Shown: piece after piece, positions 11,853-23,170 of the stretch | Numbering within the stretch: the stretch's first letter is position 1 | Layout: each line of letters begins with the position of its first letter | NCBI GenBank assembly: GCA_963693285.1 | Contig: OY848918.1 | Coordinates: forward strand, 8,621,156 to 8,685,155 | Origin: Xestospongia muta | Taxonomy: Eukaryota; Porifera; Demospongiae; Haplosclerida; Petrosiidae | Length of the DNA: 64,000 bases | Direction of reading: 5' to 3' | Translations under genes and position numbers: made by a program | Notes under the pieces: model-generated | The model's input: only the letters and a program-made list of their open reading frames with translations | Databases searched by the model: none | What the model was told of the DNA's origin: nothing

Positions 11853-13773
11853 AAGTTTCAGTTACAAGTCTTGAATGTAATCATGGAGTATGTCCACAGA
11901 CACAAGGAGCACTCACTTGTACAATAACAGGAAGTGTAGCAGCTTGGTATTCTCCTTCATCAGTTAGTACTCCCATTGCTACAGTAAGTTCTGGACAAGT
12001 TAGTAATGTTGATAATACTGGGTTTACTGCTGCTCTTGTGAGCAATACTTCTGGACTAACAACTATTTTAAGTTTTACTGCCACTACTAATAATAATGGA
12101 ACACAAGTCAGGTGTGCTGATTTAATAGATACAAACTCAATGACTTGTACTATTATGATCTCAGGTATGTCACTAACAGTATCATATATAACTAACATGT
12201 ACTATCGTTATAAGGTCCTCCAAGTGATGTTCCTACTGGACTGTGTTTTACAGCTCTTACAAACACTTCAATTACTCTCTACTTTTACAGTTTACAGTTT
12301 TACAGATTTACAGTTATCTCAAACACTTCAGTCACTCTCTACTGGTCACCTCCTACTCTTCATCCTAACTGTATAGTTAACTACACTGTTGAGATCAGGA
12401 CAACCAGTGATAATATATTGATCAATAGTCTTAGTACTGGTAGTAATATCACCAGTATTAATGTATCTACTGGTCTCAATCAGTCAGTAGAGTATTAATA
12501 CAGAGTAGTAGGGTCTGATGCTATCAATAGATTAGGACCCTATAGTCAATATACTATGTTCACTTTGGATGGTATGAATTAATTAGTTTTAATATTATAT
12601 TAAGTGATCTGCTTTATTAGTTCTAGAAGCTGTACCACTAATCACTTATGCAATTACAAACAACATAGACAGCTATAATATTTTTATTTTTTGGGAGGTA
12701 TGTTATTTATAATTACTTGAAATGTTATTCTAGTTTCATTTAGTCTCCTCCTCTCTCTTCTCGTCCTCCTCTCTTGTACTACAAAGTCTATCACAACATA
12801 TCAGGTTCACTAACTGCTAATATAACTACTGTTACTAACATTACATTGACTGGAGTACTAGCTGGATATACCTACATTATAACAGTGGTACCAGTTAATA
12901 TACTAGAAGATGGATACCCTAATAAGACTATAGGTTATTTAAATATTATTATAAAGTGTGTTATGTTTACTTCTCATATAGTTATCATTCCTAATGAGGA
13001 ATTAATAATAACTAGTACTAGAGTTGTCATATCCTCATCTAAATATCACGGTAAGACTATTTACATATAGGTAATATTACTTATATAAACTGTAATAGTA
13101 TCAAAATCATTGATAATTATACATAGTTCATATTCTACAACAATAATGATCACAAGTGATTCATACAGAATATGTAAGTGTAGGTTCAATGATATATATT
13201 TTTTATAATTAATATAGCAACTACACATACATGTCCTTTCATATCCTTGTCAACTTTAACAAATACTATGTCTTCACAGTCAACTAGCAGTATGACATAC
13301 ATAATCTCATTGAACACTATCTTTTTTACATTGTAGATACAATTTATTTAAGTTCCTTAATGATTTCTACTTTGAAAGTGACTGTATCTTCAACTGTAAC
13401 TACTTCAACTTGTCCATTTACATTATAATAATAGTTGAAGTTTATATAATTATCTTGCCCATTACAGCTATTGTAAACCAACAAACATCATGTTTAGCAG
13501 GTAATTTATAAAACAAACATGTTACATTAATAAATTATTTACTTAACAGTGAGTATACCAGTCAGTATGTTCCTCTCTTTTCTATTAACTGCTGTTATTA
13601 CTACACTTATTGTCTATCTCATTATGAGGAGGAGGAGCTACAATAAAGACACTCCACCCATTACTACTACCCAATTAGGTCCAATATATGATGATGTTAA
13701 GTTACCAGAGACCTCAGAACAGAAAGAGATCATTGAATTAGAAGGAAATACTGCTTATGGATATATTACTTAG
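11853..13773 (+). pseudogene. Type B receptor copy with premature stop and no signal exon
   Basis: Exons: Ig-like 11,853-12,164; FN3 12,215-12,571; second FN3 12,621-12,697 and 12,744-12,933; stalk 12,982-13,050, 13,218-13,289 and 13,468-13,500; TM and tail 13,550-13,773. The FN3 exon carries an in-frame 60-base insertion that duplicates its NTSxTLY segment, and a CAA-to-TAA change at 12,495-12,497. The Ig exon follows directly on the broken preceding gene, so no signal peptide is available. The final exon is open and encodes the type B TM, an MRRR stop-transfer, IYDDV and TAYGYI. Probably non-functional, or at best a source of short products. Confidence 0.7.
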
Positions 13774-14501
13774 AGAATTTCATACTTTATATCATAAAAT
13801 AGACATTTTTGGACATGATTGTGTCAAGTTTTAAGTGTTACACATATAAGTTATACATAATATTTGATGAAAATTAGATTTTATTAATTTAAATGACCCA
13901 AGATGGTAAGTGTGTTGAGACTAAAGAGAGACTTGCAGTTATTATTACAATAAAAATGGAGATGAATAACTTCAGGTCAGTAAGATTATTAAATGTACAT
14001 AGTCCTTTCAACAAAAGCAGCAAGATTTAACAAATTATTTTATCTTATAATGTTGATTATGTTAAGAATCTATAAATCCTTTATACTAGACTCTACATCT
14101 TTATTGCTCAACATATATAATTTTGTAATTTGTTCAAACAACACTTGTAGTTATTACTCAATAAACTTCATTCAATTTCTAGTTTGATTGTTTCCACTTT
14201 CAGAGTGAAAGTATTTTAATGAGTAAATAATCTTTATTATTAGTCAGTAAAGTGGAAGTATAATGCAATGTTAATCCTCCTATATATTATTAGTAAAAGA
14301 ATTCTCATCAAAGGTCCAACAATTGATTTAAAACACACACAATACAAGCATGTTAAACTCAAATTTGTATATTGACCAATTAATCCTAATATAAACTCAA
14401 CCCACATAACACACCACCTCCAAATATAAATAAGTCTAACAGGTATCATTGTCGTTCATAAATCCATTGTGTCATAATGATAGTCTACCTATCAAGTCAA
14501 A
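13774..14501. other. Intergenic, promoter-like 3' half
   Basis: No coding exon seen. From about 13,980 on the sequence matches the DNA upstream of the receptor start at 5,980. A TATA-like ATATAAATAAG lies near 14,422, roughly 80 bases before the next ATG. Confidence 0.4.
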
Positions 14502-14862
14502 ATGAAAAAGTATAGTACAATATTGATTTGTCTTCTCTTACCAGTCATAAGTGAGTCAATATATTATAACACAATATTTGTAATTTATTTCTTATGGTTT
14601 ATATAGAAGCTTCAGTTATAAGTCTAGACTGTAATCATGGAGTATGTCCACGGACACAAGGAGCACTCACTTGTACAATAACAGGAAGTAGAGCATATTG
14701 GTATTCTCTTCCATTTGCTACAGTAAGTTCTGGACAAATAAGTAATGATAATACTGGGTTTACTGCTGCTCTTGTGAGTGTTAATAATCCTGGACTAACA
14801 ACTTAATTTAAGTTTTACTGCCACTACTGATAAGAATGGAACACAAGTCAGGTGTGTTGATG
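14502..14862 (+). pseudogene. Receptor 5' fragment (signal exon and broken Ig-like exon)
   Basis: The signal exon 14,502-14,550 is intact (MKKYSTILICLLLPVI with a GT donor in phase 1). The Ig-like exon starts at 14,607 and keeps the C-x4-C-P and CTITG core. It has lost several codons after the Trp and has an extra base in its 3' part (near 14,803) that shifts the frame. At about 14,862 the exon stops abruptly against inverted repeat DNA, and no FN3, TM or tail follows. A promoter with a signal exon but no body. Confidence 0.75.
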
Positions 14863-17010
14863 CATATATGTCATAATGTACTACTTAAGGTTCTGTTGAA
14901 ATAGTATTGGAATAAAATATGTGGAATAGAATACGTCTTGGTATGCGTTTATGTACTTATGTACTTTTGTGTTCATTAGATATATATTTATGTTAATGTT
15001 TGTATCATTTAATTTACTCTTTTTTATATAAGACATACTAGGAACACTGTTCATTAATTATTTCAGTTTTGTATCATTATTTGTGAAAACATATCATTAT
15101 AACAACAACAAATAAACTAACATTGTTTAATGAACAACACTTAATATTATAAGGTATAGTCTTCATAGTAGTATAATATTTATTGATTTAATAGTAAAAA
15201 TGATATTGATTAAAATTTAATTAATGTTTAAACAAATATATTGTTTACATTAAATTGAAATATGTAACAACATTGGCAGTGTTTTAATTTTATTATTAGG
15301 TCACATGTAAACATAATATAAATTGTCAATTAAGTATTATCTAATACATATAAATAGTACATATGCTTAGATAACTGTATTATTGTGTATTATCTATATG
15401 TAATACAAATACATATACTGGTCTCTAGGGTAATTTAGCAAAGCAGTCTTATTGTCATAGTTGATCAGTAAATATGATCACTGTTATTATAGTATAGATA
15501 TCCTTAATTATATTATTATCACTAATACTAGTACATACCAGTTTAGTATGTGTCCAGTATGTGGTTATCGTAAGTATGATAGGTTTAGTGAATACATGAC
15601 TGAATGGAACAATAAAGAAGGGAATACACTTTAGGGCAGCTGTAATAGTGTACTTTAATATGAAGGAACAATATTGGGTTATATATTAAAGGAAAGCTTT
15701 GAACTGTCATCCTTCCAGATATTATAAACACATCAGTATACATAACAATATCCTTAGTAGTTTGTTAACCTAGACCATACCAAACATCCACAATATCTGA
15801 TGATATCACTTTATATGTGTTCATTTGTTTTATTCTAATAGAAAATAGAGTTGTTAACATATATAACTATTGGAGACTAAAGAGAAACAAATATTTAAAT
15901 TAGCTACACATCATAAATTTTCTTAAAATACTATACAAAACAATCTTGTTCATACTTATTAAAATAGAACTGTTCTATATTGTGCTCAAATATATATGAT
16001 GTAGGAGATAATGAAGTACATTTGTTATGATAAACTGAGCAGACCACAAGTTATAATTACTCTGTGTGTGGGTGCTGTTGGATCTATACATGTAGTACAT
16101 CTATATGTTACTTGTGAAGATGCTTTGAATATAGCTTTTGTGAGAGAAATCACAAAACTTGATGACACATTAAAATTATTTGATTAACTGGTTCATTCTA
16201 AATTAAGTCATTCATTGAAATATAAAATTTAAATGTTTATATATTCATCATTATGTTTTGTTTTTCATTTTGTTGGTCATTAAGCTATAATTAACCTTGC
16301 CATTACCAGTTTCATGTCATGAAATGTTTATCTCAAGAACATTATTAGAATTGGATATAAATACCCAGCCCAGTAAGTTACAATTCATCTATCCTGCTGG
16401 TATTAGTTGGATCCCAAACTAACATTGTTCCATGAACAACACTTAATGCTATAAGCTATATACTTTATATGTAACATGTATAATAAAAGTGGTATTGATT
16501 ATAGTTCAAATAATATTTGTACAAAGTATGCTTAAAAGTCATTTTTATTCTTCCTTGTTAATTTCACTTGATTTTTATTTAATGATTGGTTTTCTGTGCA
16601 TTTGTAAAATATCACTGACAAAGGCACTTGACAAGTAGCCAAATTGTTTTAAATTCTTGTTTGGTTAACTACTTTACAACTCAAACATACATGTACACAT
16701 GCACCCAGACATTTCACACACACATAATACCCATATGCTGTACTGATCACATGTTACATGCTACAGTCTGGGAGGACAGGAGGAACCAGTGGACTAATGT
16801 GGCAGTGTTTATGTTATTATTAGGTCATATGTAAACATAATATAAGTACTATCTAATACATATAAATAATACATATGCTTAGATAACTGCATTATTGCGT
16901 ATTATCTGTATGTAATACAAGTACATATACTGGTCTTTAGGGTAATTTAGCAAACCAGTCTTATTGTCATAGATTATTAGTTTAACACAAACATTATATA
17001 TGGTTGATAA
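14863..17010. repeat. Inverted and duplicated spacer mosaic
   Basis: The part from 14,863 to about 16,050 is the reverse complement, in order, of DNA found near 20,940-21,650 and its copies near 27 and 34 kb. Examples are the blocks around 14,875-14,940 and 15,965-16,015. The part around 16,400-16,520 is the reverse complement of spacer near 10,335-10,455. A segment of about 160 bases at 15,300-15,465 recurs as a direct repeat at 16,820-16,980. I see no coding exons. The block marks an inversion boundary between the left array and the type B array. Confidence 0.6.
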
Positions 17011-17407
17011 TATAAAATTGTATTTCTCAAACAAGCTAACTACTTCAACCATAACTATATATCATGTAGATATTAATATATATCAAAGATCAAAAATGAT
17101 TATAGATCAGCTAACAACTAAACAAATAACTCATGTATGTATTATTACTTGTCTAGATGATGATGTTTTCTAATCATAATGTATAAAAAATACATGATTA
17201 TGCAACATATTTAACATAATTAAATTTAAGCAATAGATGATGTAGATGATGATGTTGTCTAGTAATATATGAGTATGCAACATGGTTGACCAATAATTAA
17301 ATATAAGCAATCAATATTTGTTCAAGAAGTCTAAATAGATAATAGATTTTTTTTTAAATTTCATTATTTTTAAAAATTTAATCTAAAGATGCAGAATTCA
17401 AACATGT

Positions 17408-17446
17408 CTAAAATATTATCATCACTCAGTGATGCTAATATTTTAG
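17408..17446. promoter_or_regulatory. 39-bp near-perfect palindrome upstream of a type B gene
   Basis: The arms CTAAAATATTA and TAATATTTTAG enclose a second nested dyad, CATCACT/AGTGATG, around a single central base. By my count 18 of 19 base pairs match. It lies about 75-115 bases before the ATG at 17,522. Copies occur at the same place in the next three units. It could be a dimeric transcription-factor site or a cruciform/hairpin; which one cannot be told from sequence. Confidence 0.6.
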
Positions 17447-17521
17447 GGATGTTAAATAAGTTGTATGATTCACCTCAGTCTTATTAAAAATTTAACCAAA
17501 CAATTACCACACCCAACAAAT

Positions 17522-18949
17522 ATGAAGAAGTATGTAAGACTGGTTTACTTTCTTTTTTATCTTATACGTAAGTTATCATTAAATTATTTTTCATACACAT
17601 TGCAATAAATCTGTATACCCACATATAGGTAGCACAGAAGCTTCAGTTACAAGTCTAGAATGTAATCATGGAGTATGTCCACAGACACAAGGAGCACTCA
17701 CTTGTACAATAACCGGAAGTGTAGCAGCTTGGTATTCTCCTCCATCAGATAGTACTGCCATTGCTACAGTAAGTTCTGGAGAAGTTGTTAATAGTAAAAC
17801 TGAGTTTACTGGTGCTCTTGTGAGTGTTAACAATCCTGGACTAACAACTAATTTAAGTTTTATTGCCACTACTGATAAGAATGGAACACAAGTCAAGTGT
17901 GTTGATACATTTGATATAAACTCAATGACTTGTACTATTATGATATCAGGTATGTCACTAACAGTATCATATATAACTAATATGTACTATCATTATAAGG
18001 TCCTCCAAGTGATGATCCTACAGGATTGGGTTTTACAGCTCTCACAAACACTTCAGTCACTCTTTACTGGTCACCTCCTACTCTTCATCCTAACTGTATA
18101 GTTAACTACACTGTTGAGATCAGGACAACCAGTGATAATATATTGATCAGTAGTCTTAGTACTGGTAGTAATATCACCAGTATTAATGTATCTACTGGTC
18201 TCTCTCACTCAGTAGAGTATCAGTACAGAGTAGTAGGGTCTGATACTATCAATAGATTAGGACCCTATAGTCAATATACTGTGTTCACTCTGGATGGTAT
18301 GAATTGAATAATTTTTATCCATTAATGAATATTTCATTAGTTCTACAGGCTGTATCACTAATCACTTATAATATCACAAAGAATACAGAGAACTACACTA
18401 TTGTTGTGATTTGGGAGGTGTATATTATTGTTTATAATAACTGAGTCTAGTTTTTTCATTTAGTCTCCTCCACTCTCCTCTCGTCCTCCTCTCTTGTACT
18501 ATAAAGTCTATCACAACATATCAGGTTCACTAACTGTTAATATAAGTACTGTTACTAACATTACATTGACTGGAGTACTAGCTGGATATACCTACATTAT
18601 AACAGTGGTACCAATTAATATACTAGGATATGGATACCCTAATAAGACTATAGGTTATTTAAATTTACACTTTTATCAGGTAACTAACTTTACAAGATAT
18701 AATTATGAACTTTATATTATAGTTGCTATACCAGTCAGTATGTTCCTCTCTTCTCTATTAACTGCTGTTATTACTACACTTATTGTCTATCTCATTATGA
18801 GAAGGAGGAGCTACAATAAAAACACTCCACCCACTACTACTACCCAATTAGGTCCAATATATGATGATGTTAAGTTACCAGAGACATCAGAACAGAAAGA
18901 GATCATTGAATTACAAGGAAATACTGCTTATGGATATATTCGTCATTAG
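17522..18949 (+). CDS. Type B receptor without stalk exons: signal peptide, Ig-like, 2 FN3, TM, short tail
   Basis: Exons: 17,522-17,567 signal peptide (MKKYVRLVYFLFYLI); 17,629-17,949 Ig-like; 18,000-18,296 FN3; 18,341-18,417 and 18,464-18,653 second FN3; 18,723-18,949 TM and tail. Phases agree throughout and give 385 residues. The Ig-like exon keeps C-x4-C-P, CTITG, W and the distal KC...C pair. The tail has MRRR, IYDDV and TAYGYI, the latter fitting the ITSM form TxYxxI. The four stalk exons of the sister genes are absent: a deletion joined the intron after the second FN3 to the end of the last stalk exon. Splicing the resulting 69-base intron, or retaining it, both keep the frame. Likely a surface receptor with a membrane-close ectodomain; ligand unknown. 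The Ig acceptor could also lie at 17,638. Confidence 0.75.
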
Positions 18950-19375
18950 TTTTAATAGACTTATAGACTAGTTATTGTTTTACTTTAATCTCACTATGTT
19001 TACCCTAAATATAGATAATAATTAAAATGTTGCAATGTTATAGATTATTATCATGTTAATGAAAAACATGTTATTTATTAGGACAGCAAACAACAGCATC
19101 ATAATGATTTTAAAGATATTATATAAGTTTTGGCAAGATTACAGTGCTTTAAAATAACAGTACAAATCCTAGACATCACATGCCATTATTCTTTTAACTA
19201 TAAGAAAATTCATATGTATCAACTTCTAAATTTAATTTTGCCCATATATGGCAAAACACACAATTACTAATAATAGTTCTTGTACAGTGTGCAATTATCA
19301 AAATGTGTATTTACTATATTTACTTAAAATTACATAAAATTATTATTTCTTTTTTCTTAAACAATCCCAAAGTAA
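18950..19375. other. Convergent intergenic spacer
   Basis: Lies between the stop of the plus-strand type B gene and the stop of the minus-strand receptor relic. The same spacer recurs at about 25,057-25,483, 31,660-32,085 and 38,103-38,527. It presumably holds the two 3' UTRs. I see nothing coding in it. Confidence 0.5.
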
Positions 19376-20511
19376 TCATATTGGCTTTGCAACATCATCT
19401 ATTAATAAACAAGATTTAATAAAGATATAAACTATATGGTGACGTACCTCTTAAATTGTCTTCATGTTGATATTTGCAAATACATCCAATCAATATGATC
19501 ACTAGCACTAGAAGTAAAACTATTACCAGGGCCAAGATTACCACAGTTACCCCAAAAATTATAATACCTATTAGAAAGAATACAGTTGAATAAAAATGTA
19601 ATGTCAATGTTAAAAGGTCTTAGTTAATTTTATTGGTTCTAATAGAGGAAACATCTAAACTGAGACTGGTGAATTAGCAGAGGCTATGGCATACCTTCCA
19701 GTTGTATACCGATTGTCATAATGCTTGAGGTAAGTAATTATATTATTAGTATATTATTCAAAGCTTCTGATAGTCATATATACTTCATGCCATAGTCCAC
19801 AATAGCAATGGATGTAACAAAAAGTAAATCATGCATTTTTCTGTTTTGATCAAACTAAAAGTTATACTCAGTTATTGTGTATGTATGTCATATGTATGTT
19901 GGCTAGAACAATATTTGGTTATCAAAACAATTCATATCCACAATAAAATAACCATGATAAGAAAAGGGAGACAACAAGTCCCTTGAGGAAATATTAACTG
20001 ACTTAGCAATTATAACTTGTGTATGTAGTACTTGTGTTAAAGCAAATTTAATCAGTTAGGGTGTGTATTGGTAGCAGTTTTTGTCAAATTTGAGAAAACA
20101 TCATATACTAACCAGTTGTTTGAAAATATGGACAATCTTGTGACATATTAGGTGAACAACTTGGAGTTGAAATTGGACTTGGACAACTTGATGGAGATGG
20201 AACTAAGTTAACCACTGAAACAAATCAATAGTATTAATATAATTATTATTATTTCAATGTCTAAGTCTTACAGAAAAATGATGATGATGTCTGACAGGTT
20301 GGTCCTCTTGTTCCTAAGAAATCAATTGGAGTAATGGTCACATTATAAAGAGTTCCATCAGCCGGAACACCAGTAATAGAAACAAAAGTCATGTTAGTAG
20401 TGTCCTCAGATACATATGCAATAGGTGGATTTAACTTGTAATGATAAATTACAGCACAGTCTGAAGCAGACCAGGTCACATTTCTATTAACTGTACTTGT
20501 GTTACTATTAA
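19376..20511 (-). pseudogene. Truncated minus-strand receptor, copy 1
   Basis: Read on the minus strand, the surviving exons are: part of an FN3 exon (about 20,511-20,272), stalk 20,214-20,113 (Pro/Ser/Cys-rich), TM 19,567-19,448 and a 7-codon end exon 19,398-19,376 (DDVAKPI). The FN3 exon has lost its first third by a deletion that joined it to flanking DNA, and there is no signal or Ig-like exon. The complete version of this gene is at 38,528-41,060. The TM segment is a long aliphatic stretch without charged residues. Confidence 0.7.
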
Positions 20512-20519
20512 TTAGAAAA

Positions 20520-22480
20520 TATAATATAATAACATAACATGATAAACACAAACTTTCAATAAATCATCAAAGAAATTAACTGGATCAGTTACTTATATAA
20601 CTAGTGAATTAACATATTTTTGAAATATATATCATAAAAACTAATCAGACCATCTTCCAAAAATATATACATGTATAGTAGACATCTACATCTCAACAAC
20701 ACCCACACATAACTCAATAATTACACTATGTAGTTGGTTTAAATTACATTACTATGTTCTTCTTATACTAGTAAACATTAGATCTCACACCACCCACACA
20801 TATCAAAATAATTTCACTATGAGTATTATATTATCAAATAAGTTTAATATATCATCAAATACTGGGATTTCTCCCACAAAAGCTATATTCAAAGCATCTT
20901 CACAAGTAACATATAGATGTACTACATGTATTAAGTCAACAACACCCACACACAGAGTAATTATAACATGTGGTTTGTTCAGTTTACATTAACTATCATA
21001 ACAAATGTACTTCATTTCCTCCTATACATCATATATATTTGAGCACAATATAGAACAATTCTATCTCAATATGTATATTAATAGTGTTAGACTATTGACA
21101 ATTAAAAATTTGACATGTACATTTCATAGTAAGCACTTCTAATTTGTTGAAACAATTGGCTAAATTACACTAAAGACCAGTATATGTACTTGTATTACAT
21201 ATAGATAATACATAATAATACAGTTATATAAGTATGTGTATTATTTATATGTATTAGATAGTACTTAATTGACAATTTATATTGTGTTTACATGTGACCT
21301 ACTAATAATATAAACACTGCCAATGTTGTTACATATTTCAATTGGATGTAAACAACATATTTTTTACAAACATTAATTAAATCATAATCAATATCACTTT
21401 TACTATTAAATCAATAAATGTTATAATATTATGATGACTATACCTTATAATATTAAGTGTTGTTCATTAAACAATGTTAGTTTATAACCTTAACATAAAT
21501 ATATACCTAATGAACACAAAGTACATAAGTACATGAACATATATCAAGACTTATTCTATTCTACATATTTTATTTCAATACTACTTCAACAGAACCTTAA
21601 GTAGTACATTATGACATATATGATAATATAAATAATCATCTGATATCAAGGCAGCTATGATGGTCCTGCAAGACAATAGACATTAATATTTAATAATATA
21701 GTAATAATAATGAATGTACTAATTAAATTTAAAGCCATCTAGTAATTGTGATAAGGAAAAAGAGTCTATCTATATTTGTGAGAAGAGGTACAAAATTGAA
21801 ATAAATGATTTGGTGAATATGAGATAGAAGAAGGAGCATTTTACAGTATTATTATATTAAAATTTTTTACACAACATTACAGCCTATGGAAAAAGTATCA
21901 TATAATAATGTTGTAAAAGCTACTTTTTCTATCTATGTTCACCGAGTCATTATTTCAACTTTATACCTCTACTCACAAATATAGATAGACTGTTTGCATT
22001 GTGTGAAAAAATTTATTATTATATAAAAAGTTCCTTATTCTATATCTCATATTTACCAAACTATTGTTTCCTCTTTATTGGCATTGGTGGAGGATTGGCT
22101 GTCATTCAGTGAGTTTCTTGCATTTCACAAACAAGCTAATTACTTCAGCCATAACTATATATCATGTAGATATTAACATAATAATGACAACAAAATTCAT
22201 AAACAATTATAGATCAGCTAACAACTAAAGATATAACTCATGTATGTATTATTATATCTTACTTGTGTAGATGATGTTGTCTAGTCATAAACAGAAAACA
22301 ATATACGAGTATGCAACTAAGGTTGGTAACATAATTAAAATTGACAATCAATATTCCTCCAAGAAGTCTAAATAGATAATAGATTTTCATTATTTTTTTT
22401 ATTATTTAATCAAAAGATGAAGAATTCAACCATGCCTTTAATACTATGTTGTATCGTTCACCTTAGTCTCATTAAAAATT
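20520..22480. repeat. Unit spacer, copy 1
   Basis: Non-coding DNA that recurs at about 26,340-28,330 and 33,330-35,230. It lies 5' of the truncated minus-strand receptors and before the signal-exon relics. It contains the long hairpin at 21,764-21,990. Its central part (20,940-21,650) is present inverted at 14,863-16,050. No exons were found. Confidence 0.65.
21764..21990. repeat. Long imperfect inverted repeat (hairpin), copy 1
   Basis: The left arm begins GTCTATCTATATTTGTGAG and the right arm ends with its reverse complement. Similarity between the arms continues inward for roughly 100 bases with scattered mismatches. A further half-arm in inverted order follows at about 22,000-22,070. Equivalent hairpins are at 27,615-27,841 and 34,516-34,741. 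It may be a foldback/MITE-type element carried along in the unit duplication. I could not identify a target-site duplication. Confidence 0.6.
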
Positions 22481-22496
22481 ACCACACCCAACAAAT

Positions 22497-22809
22497 ATGA
22501 AGAAGTATGCAAGATTGGTTTACTTTCTCTTTTTTCTTATATGTATCTTAGTACTGATAGTAATATCACCAGTATTAATGTATCTACTGGTCTCTCTCAG
22601 TCAGTAGAGTATCAATACAGAGTAGTAGGGTCTGATACTATCAATAGATTAGGACCCTATAGTCAATATACTGTGTTCACTCTGGATGGTAAGAATGAAA
22701 TAGTTTTAATACGTCATTTAATATTTTATTAGTTCTAAAAGCAGTACCAATAATCATTCATAATATTACAAAGAACACAGAGAACTACACTATTGTTGTG
22801 ATTTGGGAG
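22497..22809 (+). pseudogene. Signal exon fused to FN3 remnant, copy 1
   Basis: A type B signal exon (ATG 22,497, MKKYARLVYFLFFLI) runs directly into the second half of the FN3 exon (ends 22,688). That is followed by the first exon of the second FN3 (22,733-22,809). The Ig-like exon, the first half of FN3 and everything downstream are deleted. Read unspliced from the ATG, the sequence gives a hydrophobic peptide of 36 residues ending at TAG 22,605-22,607. It may be junk, or a tiny membrane peptide driven by a duplicated promoter. Confidence 0.65.
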
Positions 22810-23056
22810 GTGTATATTATTGTTTATAATAACTGAGTAATAATGATTATGCAACATATTTAACATTATTAAATTTAACCAATAGATGATGTAGATGATG
22901 ATGTTGTCTAGTAATATATGAGTATGCAACATGGTTGACCAATAATTAAATATAAGCAATCAATATTCCTCCAAAAAGTCTAAATAGATAATAGATTTTT
23001 TTTAAATTTTATTATTTTTTTAATATTTAATCAAAAGATGCAGAATTCAAACATGT

Positions 23057-23095
23057 CTAAAATATTATCATCACTCAGTGATGCTAATATTTTAG
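23057..23095. promoter_or_regulatory. 39-bp palindrome, copy 2
   Basis: Identical dyad to the one at 17,408-17,446, again about 75-115 bases upstream of a type B start codon (23,171). Confidence 0.6.
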
Positions 23096-23170
23096 GGATG
23101 TTAAATAAGTTGTATGATTCACCTCAGTCTTATTAAAAATTTAACCAAACAATTACCACACCCAACAAAT

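Noticed and set aside
17408..17446. Palindrome as a transcription terminator
   Set aside because: It lies upstream of starts in a eukaryotic gene array and is not followed by a functional terminator context.
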